From positions 186,001 through 250,000 of the forward strand of contig UBXG01000005.1 of the NCBI GenBank assembly GCA_900469475.1: a stretch of 64,000 nucleotides of DNA, read 5' to 3'. The notes below the pieces were generated by a model. It was not told where the DNA came from, ran no database searches, and saw nothing but the letters and a program-made list of their open reading frames with translations. Below, one piece after another: positions 41,622-53,132 of the stretch (its first letter is position 1; each line of letters begins with the position of its first letter). The translations under genes and the position numbers were made by a program. The DNA is from Hyphomicrobiales bacterium (GTDB lineage Bacteria > Pseudomonadota > Alphaproteobacteria > Rhizobiales > Rhizobiaceae).

Positions 41622-42659
41622 ATGTCGAACATGATGAAAGCGTTGGTCAAATCCAGGCCGGAAGTCGGGCTGTGGATGGAACATGTGCCGGTTCCGGACG
41701 TCGGGCCAAACGATGTCTTGATCCGGGTCAGGAAGTCGGCGATCTGCGGTACGGATGTCCATATTTGGAACTGGGATCAATGGGCGCAAAAGACCATTCC
41801 CGTACCGATGGTCGTCGGCCACGAATTCTGCGGTGAGATCGCCGAGATTGGTTCGGCGGTGACGAAATATTATGTCGGCGAGCGCGTCTCGGGCGAAGGG
41901 CACATCGTCTGCGGCAAATGTCGTAACTGCCGGGCGGGCAGGGGCCATCTCTGCCGCAACACGCTCGGCGTCGGCGTCAACCGCCCCGGCTCCTTCGGCG
42001 AGTTCGTCTGCATACCCGAATCCAATGTCGTGCCGATCCCCGACGATATCCCGGATGAGATCGCTGCGATCTTCGACCCCTTCGGCAATGCCGTGCATAC
42101 GGCGCTTTCCTTCGATCTGGTCGGTGAAGATGTGCTGGTGACCGGCGCAGGGCCGATCGGCATCATGGGGGCGATGGTCGCCAAGCGCTCCGGCGCCCGC
42201 AAGGTCGTCATCACCGATATCAATCCCACCCGGCTGGCGCTTGCCCGCAAGGTCGGCATCGATCATGTCGTCGATGCTTCCAAGGAGAACCTTGCCGATG
42301 TGATGAAATCCATTGGCATGACCGAGGGTTTCGATGTCGGGCTGGAAATGTCAGGTGCGGCTCCTGCCTTTCGCGACATGATCGATAAGATGAACAATGG
42401 CGGCAAGATCGCCATTCTCGGCATCGCGCCGGCCGGCTTCGAGATCGACTGGAACAAGGTCATCTTCAAGATGCTGAACCTGAAGGGTATCTACGGCCGT
42501 GAGATGTTCGAGACCTGGTACAAGATGATCGCCTTCGTGCAAGGCGGTCTCGATGTATCGCCCCTCATCACCCATCGTATCGGCATCGATGATTTCCGCG
42601 ATGGCTTCGAAGCAATGCGCTCGGGCAATTCCGGCAAGGTCGTTATGGACTGGAATTGA
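41622..42659 (+). CDS. tdh: L-threonine 3-dehydrogenase
   Basis: This is a 345-residue zinc-dependent medium-chain dehydrogenase that oxidises threonine to 2-amino-3-oxobutanoate with NAD+, feeding kbl. The catalytic zinc ligands are in [14 protein letters not shown] and VVGHEFCGE; the structural zinc cysteines are in [15 protein letters not shown]. The NAD-binding motif is [14 protein letters not shown]. The operon with kbl degrades threonine to glycine and acetyl-CoA. A probable terminator (AAGCCT/AGGCTT and T run) lies at about 42788-42810. Confidence 0.97.
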   Translation: MSNMMKALVKSRPEVGLWMEHVPVPDVGPNDVLIRVRKSAICGTDVHIWNWDQWAQKTIPVPMVVGHEFCGEIAEIGSAVTKYYVGERVSGEGHIVCGKCRNCRAGRGHLCRNTLGVGVNRPGSFGEFVCIPESNVVPIPDDIPDEIAAIFDPFGNAVHTALSFDLVGEDVLVTGAGPIGIMGAMVAKRSGARKVVITDINPTRLALARKVGIDHVVDASKENLADVMKSIGMTEGFDVGLEMSGAAPAFRDMIDKMNNGGKIAILGIAPAGFEIDWNKVIFKMLNLKGIYGREMFETWYKMIAFVQGGLDVSPLITHRIGIDDFRDGFEAMRSGNSGKVVMDWN

Positions 42660-43108
42660 TGCCATTCGGTCACACTTCCGGCCTCGGTAATACCTGCCGA
42701 TGCTGGAAATGTGAGGCTTTGCTCAGGATGCTCTTGTCATCGCGCGGGGACTTCCTAAATACGGGAAACAATAAATTGCTGCGTGCGAAGCCTGTGGATA
42801 AGGCTTTTTCGCGCATTTAACGGGCTTTTTTGCTGGAAAAGCTTGACGAGAACTAAAATTCTGGGAATCACCGTTTAACTTCGGAAAGAACGGTAAACTG
42901 GATCAAGCGGATCACCTAATACCATGGCCGGAAATCCAAACGCAATCCAGCTTTGCAATCCGGTGGCGGTGATCGTGGTTAATCGGGCATTAAAGGTCAT
43001 TCCGTTAGGTGTTCGTCGGTGAGTCGCGGCTGGTGCAGGGCGCGCCAGCCAGTGTGATTGTTTCACCGCGTGAAAGTTTGCAGCGTCAGGGAAAGCGACG
43101 ATATAAAA
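42660..43108. other. Region between tdh and rpoD, with terminator-like hairpin
   Basis: About 450 bp without a gene. A hairpin AAGCCT-N7-AGGCTT followed by TTTT (42788-42810) fits a terminator for kbl-tdh. The rest probably holds the rpoD promoters; TTGACG at about 42844 is a possible -35, but I cannot identify a matching -10. Confidence 0.5.
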
Positions 43109-45169
<2,061 letters not shown>

Positions 45170-45208
45170 GATCTGGCGCAAGCCGACATCGGTGTTTTAT
45201 GAGATAAG

Positions 45209-45239
45209 GCCCGGTTCGCAAAAGCGAGCCGGGCTTTTC
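45209..45239 (+). terminator. Rho-independent terminator of rpoD
   Basis: GCCCGGTTCGC / GCGAGCCGGGC stem with AAAA loop and TTTT tail, 40 bp after the rpoD stop. Confidence 0.9.
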
Positions 45240-45269
45240 ATTGGCACTATCAAATTTGAGGAGCCGCTT

Positions 45270-46070
45270 ATGGCAAGCAAGCCGCAATTCATGGAGACAT
45301 CCCTTCCTGTCCGACTGCGCGATCTGCTGGCCGAGTACGAATGGCGACAGGATGGGCTCGGGCGTTCCTCGGCCCATGTTTTCCGGCTTGAGGCCGATAG
45401 GCGTGCGCCGGTCTATCTCAAGACCGAGCTGGCCGATCCCTTGGGTGAGCTGGCCGGCGAGGTTGCGAGGTTGCGATGGCTCGCCTCGCAGGGCCTTGCC
45501 TGCCCGGAAATCATTGCCCACGAGAAGGACGGCGAACGCGAATGGCTTTTGATGAGCGCTCTTCCCGGCAGCGATCTCGTCAGCGCCGAGTGGTTACAGC
45601 CGCTCGAGCGGGTGCGGCTTTTTGCGGGCGCTTTGCGGCGATTGCACGCCATCGATATCGCGGCGTGCCCCTTCGATCATCGGCTGGAGAACAGAATCGG
45701 CACGGCAAGGGCACACTTGCTTGCCGGCCGCGTCGATGAGGATGACTTTGATGAGAGCAGGCTGGGAAGGTCGGCAGAGGATCTTTTCCGCGAGCTTGTG
45801 GAGACGAGGCCGTCAACGGAAGATCTGGTCGTCACCCATGGAGATGCCTGCCTTCCGAATTTCATGGCCGACGGCCCGAAGTTCAACGGCTATATCGATT
45901 GCGGTCGTCTAGGCGTGGCTGATCGCCATCAGGATATTGCACTTGCCTGTGGCAGCATCGAGCACAATTTCGGAGAAGAATTGGTTGCGGAGTTTTTGAA
46001 AGCCTATGGCGATTTTCAGCCGCAAGAAGAAAAGATGGCATACTATCGGCTGCTAGATGAATTCTTCTAA
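45270..46070 (+). CDS. Aminoglycoside 3'-phosphotransferase-like kinase
   Basis: This 266-residue protein has the length and motif layout of APH(3') kinases. Brenner's phosphotransferase motif is intact (VVTHGDACLPNFM, catalytic Asp and Asn) and the magnesium Asp is in GYIDCGRLGVADRHQDIALA, the characteristic APH(3') signature. The N-terminal lobe has VYLKTE (ATP-contact lysine) and LMSALPGSDL. The start at 45270 has GAGGAG. No mobile element flanks it; base composition looks native, so it is an intrinsic chromosomal gene. Resistance to kanamycin/neomycin is plausible but unproven. Confidence 0.9.
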   Translation: MASKPQFMETSLPVRLRDLLAEYEWRQDGLGRSSAHVFRLEADRRAPVYLKTELADPLGELAGEVARLRWLASQGLACPEIIAHEKDGEREWLLMSALPGSDLVSAEWLQPLERVRLFAGALRRLHAIDIAACPFDHRLENRIGTARAHLLAGRVDEDDFDESRLGRSAEDLFRELVETRPSTEDLVVTHGDACLPNFMADGPKFNGYIDCGRLGVADRHQDIALACGSIEHNFGEELVAEFLKAYGDFQPQEEKMAYYRLLDEFF

Positions 46071-46304
46071 CAGTGGACGCGGTCGTCTTTGCACCGCGAT
46101 CACGCAGGTTTGTTTTTGCACCATTGCGGATCGCGCAGAGGCCTGACAAGTTTGATTTCGACCGATGCCTCTTTCGCGGTGCGTGGTCGGGCACCATATG
46201 TCAGCGACCGGAAAATCTTCTGATCTGTTTGCCGATAAGGATCGAATGAATCGATGCATTGTTTTCGCCTGATTGCTTTCTCGTCGCGAGCCATCCGCTG
46301 AACG

Positions 46305-47750
46305 ATGGAAAAGGTCGCGGAGAAACGGGATAGGGAAATAAGGCCGGGCTTTGTCCTGTCGATCCTTCTGCACGTCCTGTTTGTCGCGATTTTTTTGCTG
46401 CCGCTATTTCCCGCGCCACCCGAGGCGAAGCCCGAGCAGAGCGTCAATGTCGAGTTGGTGCCGCAGCAGGAGGAAAAGCAGGAGCTTGCGACCAAGGCGA
46501 ACGAGAAGCCCGATCAGCCTCCGAAGCCGACGCCGAAACCTGACGAGAAGCCAGCGGAGCAGACGGCCGAAACCCAACAGGAGCCACAGCAGCCCGAGGG
46601 AAAGAAAGCGGACGAGCAGCCGCCGAAGCAATCCGATCCCAACGGCAAGAAGCAGGCAGAGAAGTCTGCATCAAAACCTGACGAGGCCAAGGCGGATAAG
46701 CCGGTAGAGCAGGCGAAGTCCGAGCCCAAACCTGATGATCCTGCCGCTGACAAGCCTGTCGAGAAGGCGGAGCAGCAGCCCTCTGCGACTGAGACGCCCC
46801 TTCCGGACATGAAGGGCGATCAGAAGGACGCAAACACCACGCAGCAGGTGGACGCTTCGGAACAGTCGAAAGACGATACCCCTCCAACCCCTCCGAATGA
46901 TGCTGCGGCTGAACAACAGGCGGAGGCTCAGGCGGCTGCGCAGGCCGAGGCCCAAGCCCAGGCGGCGCAGCAGGCGCAGGAAGCCCAACAGCAAGCTGAC
47001 GCCAAGGATCAGCAAGCAAATGCGGCCCAACCGCCGGTAAGCGACTCGGCCGCTCAAGCCTCTTCCACCGCACCCGATGTCCTGGCGACCAACCAGCCTT
47101 CGGATTCGCAGGTGCAACAACCGCAAGCGCCATCGACCGATTCCAATAATTCACAGCCACAAGCGGCCGAAGCGCCGTCATCCGATCCGCAGCAGTCTCC
47201 GGCTGAGCAGGCCAAGGACGAGGCAAAAGATCCGCCCCAGGTTGTCGTTCCGGCGGTTAGGCCATCGCCAGCACAGCAAAGTGCTGACAATCAAGCCGCT
47301 TCGAGCAGCCAGGGAAATCCAACTGGAGGTACTTCGCTCGTTACCGAACCGCAAGCGCCTAGATCTGTTGCGCCGAAGCGAGCTATCCAGGCCAAGAAGC
47401 TCTATTCGAGCGCCGAGATGGCGCGTCTTTCCAAAAGCGAATACGACGCTTGGAAAAAGTTGCCGCGGCGTCAACGTGTGGCCTATCTCTGCAATTCGGA
47501 GGAAAAGCTTCAATATCGCCACGATCTGCAGGCTGTCGGCTATGTGAACTCCGCACTATCGCAAGCAATGGTTTCCGACGCGACGTTGTTTGGGGATGGA
47601 GTTGCTGTGCAGACACCTAGTGGCTGGCAAAGAGTTGCGTTCACCTGCGAAGTGGATAGCGATGCACTGAAGGTTACGGCCTTTTCCTATACGGTCAGGG
47701 GGCGTGTTCCTCCGAGCCAGATGGATAAGCTGGGTTTCCTCGGAAACTGA
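46305..47750 (+). CDS. DUF930 protein with long low-complexity linker
   Basis: This is a 481-residue protein. One transmembrane helix lies near the N-terminus (FVLSILLHVLFVAIFLLPLF, about residues 16-35), followed by about 330 residues very rich in Gln, Pro, Ala, Lys and Glu. The C-terminal DUF930 domain (about residues 365-481) contains YSSAEMARLSKSEYDAWKKL, YLCNSEEKLQYRHD and FTCEVDSDALKVTAFSY. The organisation is like TonB: an inner-membrane anchor, a periplasmic-spanning spacer and a globular end, probably envelope-related. The function is unknown. The ribosome binding site is weak. Confidence 0.8.
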   Translation: MEKVAEKRDREIRPGFVLSILLHVLFVAIFLLPLFPAPPEAKPEQSVNVELVPQQEEKQELATKANEKPDQPPKPTPKPDEKPAEQTAETQQEPQQPEGKKADEQPPKQSDPNGKKQAEKSASKPDEAKADKPVEQAKSEPKPDDPAADKPVEKAEQQPSATETPLPDMKGDQKDANTTQQVDASEQSKDDTPPTPPNDAAAEQQAEAQAAAQAEAQAQAAQQAQEAQQQADAKDQQANAAQPPVSDSAAQASSTAPDVLATNQPSDSQVQQPQAPSTDSNNSQPQAAEAPSSDPQQSPAEQAKDEAKDPPQVVVPAVRPSPAQQSADNQAASSSQGNPTGGTSLVTEPQAPRSVAPKRAIQAKKLYSSAEMARLSKSEYDAWKKLPRRQRVAYLCNSEEKLQYRHDLQAVGYVNSALSQAMVSDATLFGDGVAVQTPSGWQRVAFTCEVDSDALKVTAFSYTVRGRVPPSQMDKLGFLGN

Positions 47751-47889
47751 CTTTCGCGTCCTTGCTTCCCGCGTTCGGCTGAAACAATAGTTTATTCCCA
47801 ACCCAATCGAAATTGGGATCATTTCATCATACAATTGCCTGTATCTCCCTGATTCAGTGTCCTCCCATCGCACTTTTCTGAAGATTCCG

Positions 47890-48867
47890 ATGCCCTCGAT
47901 TACAGCCGATTCCAGCTCTGCGGCCGCAAGCCGCTCCGCCCTGCGTGGTGTCCTTGTGGCATTCGCGTCCTATGCCGTCTTCGCTTTCAGCGATGCCTCG
48001 ATCAAGATCCTGCATGGGGTGATCCCCTCCTATCAGGTCGCCTTCATCGGTGCGCTGTTCGGCTTTGCCGCCGTGCCTTTCCTGAAGAAGCGGGAGGACG
48101 AGTGGCTTGATATGGTGAGGACGTCGAACCGCCCCTTGTGGCTGTTGCGTTTCGTCTGCGGCGCGACTGGCGCCATCTGCTCCGTCGTTGCCTTCACCAA
48201 GCTGCCAATGGCGGAAGCCTTTGCGCTGCTGTTTCTGCTGCCGTCCTTTGTCACCATTCTGTCGGTGATCTTTCTCAAGGAAGATGTGCGCTGGCAGCGC
48301 TGGACGGCCGTGATTCTCGGATTCGTCGGTGTGCTGATCGTTCTGCGGCCGGGTTTTCGCGAGCTTTCGATCGGCCATCTCTGTGCGGCGATCGGCGGTC
48401 TTGCGGCGGCGATCTCCATCGTCGTCAACCGCGCGCTCGGCTCGAAGGAGAAGCGCATCTCGCTTTATGGCGCTGGTCTTTTTGGAACGCTTATCGTCAG
48501 CGGCCTTCTCATGCTGTCCGAAGTCACCATGCCGACGCTGACGCAGTGGATATTCCTCGCGAGCTACGGCCTGCTTGGCGCGTGCGGCAGCGTCTTGCTC
48601 TTGACGGCCGCGCAGATGGCGCCCGCCAATCTGGTTGCGCCGCCGCAATATAGTCAGATGCTCTGGGCGATCGCCTTCGGCTACCTGCTGTTCAACGATA
48701 GCATCGATATGCCGATGGCCGTCGGTATTGTCCTCATCATCTTTTCCGGCCTGCTGACATTGGCGCGGGAGCGCAAGCGCGGCACGCCGCTACCGGCCGC
48801 CGTTACCGGCGATACGCAGGCGGCATTGGCGACGGCGGAGGATCACAAGGCCGCAGGAGGCGCTTAA
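47890..48867 (+). CDS. DMT-superfamily (EamA) transporter
   Basis: This 325-residue membrane protein has about ten helices and the two EamA halves (VLVAFASYAVFAFSDASIKI at the start; GLAAAISIVVNRALGSKEKR beginning the second). It resembles S-adenosylmethionine or drug/metabolite exporters. The start at 47890 (MPSITAD) is preferred to a GTG at 47857. A cytoplasmic, alanine-rich tail of about 40 residues follows the last helix. It is followed by an AraC-type regulator on the same strand, but a shared operon is not certain. Confidence 0.85.
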   Translation: MPSITADSSSAAASRSALRGVLVAFASYAVFAFSDASIKILHGVIPSYQVAFIGALFGFAAVPFLKKREDEWLDMVRTSNRPLWLLRFVCGATGAICSVVAFTKLPMAEAFALLFLLPSFVTILSVIFLKEDVRWQRWTAVILGFVGVLIVLRPGFRELSIGHLCAAIGGLAAAISIVVNRALGSKEKRISLYGAGLFGTLIVSGLLMLSEVTMPTLTQWIFLASYGLLGACGSVLLLTAAQMAPANLVAPPQYSQMLWAIAFGYLLFNDSIDMPMAVGIVLIIFSGLLTLARERKRGTPLPAAVTGDTQAALATAEDHKAAGGA

Positions 48868-48958
48868 GCCTTGTGTCCTGATTGCGGATGCGCAAAATTG
48901 CCGCTCGAATAGGATGTCATAGCTGATACAGCGAATGGGCGGGATGAAAGGCACCAGG

Positions 48959-49765
48959 ATGAAGTCCGGTCAATTCAGGATATACCGCTCTCGCCTTGCC
49001 GGCATCGAGGCGGTTCGGGCTGAAACCGGCCATAGCTTCCCCAAGCACACGCATGACCAGTTCGGCATCGGGGTCATCGAGGCCGGCGCGCAGAGGTCGC
49101 TGAGCGGGCGAGGGATGGTGCATGCCGAGGCCGGCGACGTCATCAGCGTCAACCCGAACGAGGTGCATGACGGCATGGCCATCGGCGAAAGCCGCGCATG
49201 GTCCATGCTCTATTTCGATCCCCGGCTGATCGGCGATCTGTTGCGCGATGTCGGCGAGGGCAGGTTCGGTGCGGTGGAATTTCCATCGCCTGTCATCCGC
49301 GGCGGCAAGATGGCCGGGCATTTCAAAACCCTGTTTTCGCTTCTGATCGACGATGCAGCTGAGAATGTCCTCCTGCGGGATGAACTGCTTCTGTCGCTTA
49401 TTGCCGATGTGATGCGCGAGAGGGCAGGCGCCGTGCGCGAAGATGCCATTTCCGCTGATATCAAAAGGGCACGGGAATTGATCGATGACGATCCCGCCGC
49501 TTCAATGACCCTTGCCGAACTGGCAGAACTATGCGGGCTGAGCCACTTCCGTTTCCTGCGTGCCTTCAGCAAGGCGACGGGGCTGACGCCGCACGCCTAC
49601 CTCATGCAGCGCCGCATTCACGAAGCGCGGCGGTTGATTGCGGCGGGCACGTCTCTCGCGGAAGCGGCCTTTGCCAGTGGTTTTTCCGATCAGAGCCATA
49701 TGACGCGCCTCTTCGTCCGCAATTTCGGCGTTTCGCCGGGCGCCTATGCGGCAGCCACCGGCTGA
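48959..49765 (+). CDS. AraC-family regulator
   Basis: This 268-residue regulator has an N-terminal cupin-type effector domain (HSFPKHTHDQFGIGVIEAG, metal-like His pattern) and a C-terminal double helix-turn-helix (LAELAELCGLSHFRFLRAFS and LAEAAFASGFSDQSHMTRLF, with the PGAYAAA end). The start at 48959 is chosen; an ATG at 48944 is also possible. Regulators of this architecture usually act on a nearby transport or metabolic gene; the DMT exporter just upstream is the likely target. Confidence 0.88.
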   Translation: MKSGQFRIYRSRLAGIEAVRAETGHSFPKHTHDQFGIGVIEAGAQRSLSGRGMVHAEAGDVISVNPNEVHDGMAIGESRAWSMLYFDPRLIGDLLRDVGEGRFGAVEFPSPVIRGGKMAGHFKTLFSLLIDDAAENVLLRDELLLSLIADVMRERAGAVREDAISADIKRARELIDDDPAASMTLAELAELCGLSHFRFLRAFSKATGLTPHAYLMQRRIHEARRLIAAGTSLAEAAFASGFSDQSHMTRLFVRNFGVSPGAYAAATG

Positions 49766-49846
49766 AGCTTCTGCAATTTTATTCAAGACCGGAGGATAAA
49801 GACGGGGTTTTCTGCTGCGACAAGCAGAGACCTACGAGGAGGCGTG

Positions 49847-50578
49847 ATGTTTTTCCGACATTCGAACGAGATCTGGAGTGAGTTCCCTGAGTTGGTTCCC
49901 GGTGTGTTATCTGCCGAAGGGATCACCTCGACTGCCGATGTCGAGGGTCGGATCGCAAAATATCATGCGATCGCTACAGAGCGGTTGGCGAGACGTCCGG
50001 AAAGCGAGATGGCTGAAATCCAGGCCTGGCGGCGTGGTTTCTCCAAAATGGGATTGAAGCCGACGCAATATCGCTGCGCCTCCGAAGCGCTGCTGCGCCG
50101 ATTTCGCCAGGAGGGGTCGTTGCCGCGGCTGCATCCGCTCGTCGATCTCTGCAATGCCATCTCGATCGCCTTCGCGATTCCCGTTGCCGTTTTCGATCTT
50201 TCGAAAATCTCCGGCAATATCGAAGTGCGGCATGCAAGCTGCAGCGAATCCTATTTTACCTTTTCCGGTGAGGTGGAGCATCCGGAGGCGAGGGAGGTGA
50301 TCTTTGCAGATGCGGCTGGGCAGGCACATGCCCGCCGCTGGACCAATCGGCAGAGCGGCCTGTCCGCAATGCGTGACGACACACACTCGGTGCTTATCGT
50401 CGCGGAAGCGCTGCACGGTTCTGCGGCCAGCGATGTTCCCAAGCTGATCGATACGATCGCAGCGGAGCTGGCGGCGATATGGTCGATCGAGGTCAGGCAG
50501 GGTGTTCTCAGCTCGTCTTCACCGCGATTTGATCTATCGTCCGCGATGAATTTGCAGCTGCAGCAAAAACAAGATTGA
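49847..50578 (+). CDS. B3/B4 tRNA-binding-domain protein
   Basis: This is a 243-residue stand-alone B3/B4 domain, the editing domain of phenylalanyl-tRNA synthetase beta subunit. Recognised features are the ETERLAR-like start, WRRGFSKMGLKPTQYRCASE, LPRLHPLVDLCNAISIAFAIPV and WTNRQSGLSAMRDDTHSVLIVAEALHG. Such proteins may hydrolyse mis-acylated tRNA. The start at 49847 (MFFRHSNE) is preceded by AGGAGG. No partner synthetase gene is near. Confidence 0.85.
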   Translation: MFFRHSNEIWSEFPELVPGVLSAEGITSTADVEGRIAKYHAIATERLARRPESEMAEIQAWRRGFSKMGLKPTQYRCASEALLRRFRQEGSLPRLHPLVDLCNAISIAFAIPVAVFDLSKISGNIEVRHASCSESYFTFSGEVEHPEAREVIFADAAGQAHARRWTNRQSGLSAMRDDTHSVLIVAEALHGSAASDVPKLIDTIAAELAAIWSIEVRQGVLSSSSPRFDLSSAMNLQLQQKQD

Positions 50579-50672
50579 CAGGAGGCGCATCGAGGCAGAG
50601 CAGGGAGGTGTAGAAAATTCGATTGTTGAGAAGCAAGTCTGCGAGCGCTCCTGCCGGCAGACAAAAAGGCCC

Positions 50673-51902
50673 ATGGATACATTGCAGACTCTAGACCGGC
50701 CAAGCGTGCTCGGTCACCCCGGCTATCGTTCATTCGCTGCGTCGCGCGTCTTTTCTTCGATAGGCTTTCAGTCTGTCACGGTTGCCATGGGCTGGATGAT
50801 CTACGATCAGACCCATAGCGCCTTTTTTCTCGGCCTCGTCGGCTTCTGCCAGTTTCTGCCGATGGTCATTCTGACCTTTGTCGTCGGGCATGTCGCCGAT
50901 CGCTTCGACCGCCGCCGCATCGGCCTTGTCTGCCAGCTGATCGAGGCGTTGACAGCGCTGGTTCTCGCGGTGGCCGTCTGGCAGCACTGGATAGGTCCCG
51001 GCGGCATTCTGGCTGCCGTTGCCGTCATGGGCGCAGCAACCGCCTTTGAACGTCCCACGATGGCAGCGCTTTTACCCAATATCGTGCCGTCTTCGTTGCT
51101 GCAGGTTGCCATTGCCACCTCCACTTCGATGATGCAGACGGCCTTCATCATCGGGCCTTCGCTGGGCGGTCTGCTTTATGGCGTCAGCCCCATTGCTCCG
51201 TTTACCATGTCGGCCGTGCTTTATATCATCGCGAGCGTCAACGTCATTTCGATCCGGGTCGAGCGGGAGCAGCCGTCGTCGCGCGAGCCGGTGACGCTGG
51301 GTTCCGTCTTTGCCGGTGTCTCGTTCATCAAAAGCCGGCCGGTCATGCTGGGGACGATCTCGCTCGATCTCTTCGCCGTGCTGCTCGGTGGTGCGACGGC
51401 GCTGCTGCCGATGTTCGCGCGCGATATCCTGCATGCCGGACCCTGGGGGCTCGGCCTCTTGCGTGCCGCGCCAGCAATCGGCGCGCTCGCCATGTCCATC
51501 TGGCTGGCACGTCGGCCGCTGCAGAGCGATGTCGGCAAGAAGATGCTGTTTGCCGTGCTCATCTTTGGGGTCGCCACTATCATCTTTTCGCTCTCGAGCA
51601 ACATCATCCTTTCGGTCGCGGCGCTCTTCGTCGTTGGAGCCTCGGATACCGTCAGCGTCGTCGTGCGCAGCTCGCTCGTGCAGCTCTTGACGCCTGATGC
51701 CATGCGCGGCCGCGTCAATGCCGTGAATTCGCTGTTCATCGGCACCTCCAATCAGCTCGGTGAATTCGAGTCCGGCATGCTTGCCACTGCACTTGGACCT
51801 GTCCTGACCGGCATCGTCGGCGGCGTCGGAACCATCGTCGTGGTGCTCCTCTGGATGCGCCTCTTTCCAGATCTGACCAGGGTGAAGACGCTCAGAGGTT
51901 AG
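50673..51902 (+). CDS. MFS transporter, EntS-like
   Basis: This 409-residue membrane protein has about 12 helices and belongs to the MFS_3/EntS subgroup. Motif A is seen in VVGHVADRFDRRRIGLVCQL, and TAFERPTMAALLPNIVP is a typical family segment between helices 4 and 5. EntS-type members export siderophores, but others move different small molecules, and no siderophore genes are near. The stop overlaps the end of the small DUF1127-like gene on the other strand by 4 bp. Confidence 0.88.
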   Translation: MDTLQTLDRPSVLGHPGYRSFAASRVFSSIGFQSVTVAMGWMIYDQTHSAFFLGLVGFCQFLPMVILTFVVGHVADRFDRRRIGLVCQLIEALTALVLAVAVWQHWIGPGGILAAVAVMGAATAFERPTMAALLPNIVPSSLLQVAIATSTSMMQTAFIIGPSLGGLLYGVSPIAPFTMSAVLYIIASVNVISIRVEREQPSSREPVTLGSVFAGVSFIKSRPVMLGTISLDLFAVLLGGATALLPMFARDILHAGPWGLGLLRAAPAIGALAMSIWLARRPLQSDVGKKMLFAVLIFGVATIIFSLSSNIILSVAALFVVGASDTVSVVVRSSLVQLLTPDAMRGRVNAVNSLFIGTSNQLGEFESGMLATALGPVLTGIVGGVGTIVVVLLWMRLFPDLTRVKTLRG

Positions 51903-52093
51903 CGGCGTCCATCCTTGGATTGCTTTTCCGCGAGATTGATTAACCCGACGTCCCGCAGCAGATGTTGGTTTTCCTCAGGCAGCATGTCTCGCTTTCGGCC
52001 ACCTTCATTATGCGAGCGTCGTTCCGCGGCGCCTTGCCAGATCAGGAATCGGACGACCCATGCAATCCAGCTGTTAATATGAAGAATGTTCAT
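51899..52093 (-). CDS. Small DUF1127-like protein
   Basis: This 64-residue protein resembles the DUF1127/YjiS family, small arginine-rich proteins with a W....RR region and a C-terminal LRDVGL segment (here HLLRDVGLINLAE). The function is uncertain; rhizobial members affect sRNA and phosphate-related processes. GAGGT lies 10 nt before the ATG. It is convergent with the MFS gene and divergent from the frameshifted LysR gene. Confidence 0.55.
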   Translation of the reverse strand: MNILHINSWIAWVVRFLIWQGAAERRSHNEGGRKRDMLPEENQHLLRDVGLINLAEKQSKDGRR

Positions 52094-52190
52094 CTATCTG
52101 TGACCTCGAAGTGCTTGGTCAGTAGATAGATGCGTTTGGAATAGAGCGATGTATAATGAATCCTCAGGCTACAAAGCATGAGGGATTTTC

Positions 52191-53118
52191 ATGGGAAAGA
52201 GGCCGTTGCCACCGCTCTCGGTGCTTCAGACATTCTGCGCCATTGCCGAGACCGGCGGTTTCGGCCGTGCTGCCGAGCGGATCGGGCAGACACAGACGCG
52301 CCGTCAGTCATCAGCTTGCACAGCTGGAAGGATGGATCGGTGGGCGCTTGTTCGACCGAGGCCGAAATGGGGCGCGGCTGACGCCGTTGGGTGGGCGCCT
52401 GCATCCCGCAATTTCAAGCGTGATCGCCGAGCTGGAAACGGCGTTGTACCAGGCGCGCGCGAGCGTTTCAGTTCGTAGCGTCGCGGTGTCCGTCTCGCCG
52501 GAGTTCTCCAGCCAGTGGCTGGCGGCGCGGCTGCCGGATTTTTGCCAGCGTCATCCGAACATCGAGGTGAAGCTGGCTGTCGGCTACCAGCGCCCGGATT
52601 TTCAGCCTGGAGGTACCGATCTCGCCATCTGGCTCGGCCGTGCCGACGCGGCTTTCACCCATGAAGAACTGCTGACGGACGAAGAGTTCGTCGTCAGTTC
52701 ACCGGAGCTGTCCAAACGACTGCCGCCGCGCTGGGCCATAAGGGCCGCTCCGCTTCTGCGCTATTCCGGCATGCGGCATACGATTTTGGATTGGCAGCGC
52801 TGGCACGAGCAGGTGATTGGCGAGAGCGGTGGCGCGGACGGCGTGCGTTTCGATATCGCATGGGCTGTGGAGGAGGCGCCTCTCTTCGATTCCTTTGCCG
52901 AGATGCTGGAGGCTTGCCGACAGGGCCGCGGCTTTGCTCTCGTGCGAAGCTCGCTGGTGGCACGCGATCTCGCCGAGAAAAAGCTGGTGAGATGCTTTGT
53001 CGAGGTGCAGCCGGCTGCCGTCAGCTATAGCCTGGTCTATCCGCCGGCCGCCTTGCTGAACCCGGCTGCGGCCCTGTTCCGCAACTGGCTGCTCGCGCAA
53101 GTTCGTTCGCCGGACTAG
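52191..53118 (+). pseudogene. Frameshifted LysR-family (GcvA-like) regulator
   Basis: The gene begins at ATG 52191 with a LysR helix-turn-helix (PPLSVLQTFCAIAETGGF, GRAAERIGQTQT). The frame then breaks at about 52299, and the continuation AVSHQLAQLEGWIGGRLFDR lies one base forward, running on through a normal effector domain to 53118. Removing one base (a C near 52299) restores a 308-residue GcvA-type regulator. The break lies inside the DNA-recognition helix. It is therefore a pseudogene or a sequence error. Confidence 0.8.
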
Positions 53119-53132
53119 TGGGAGATGGCCTG

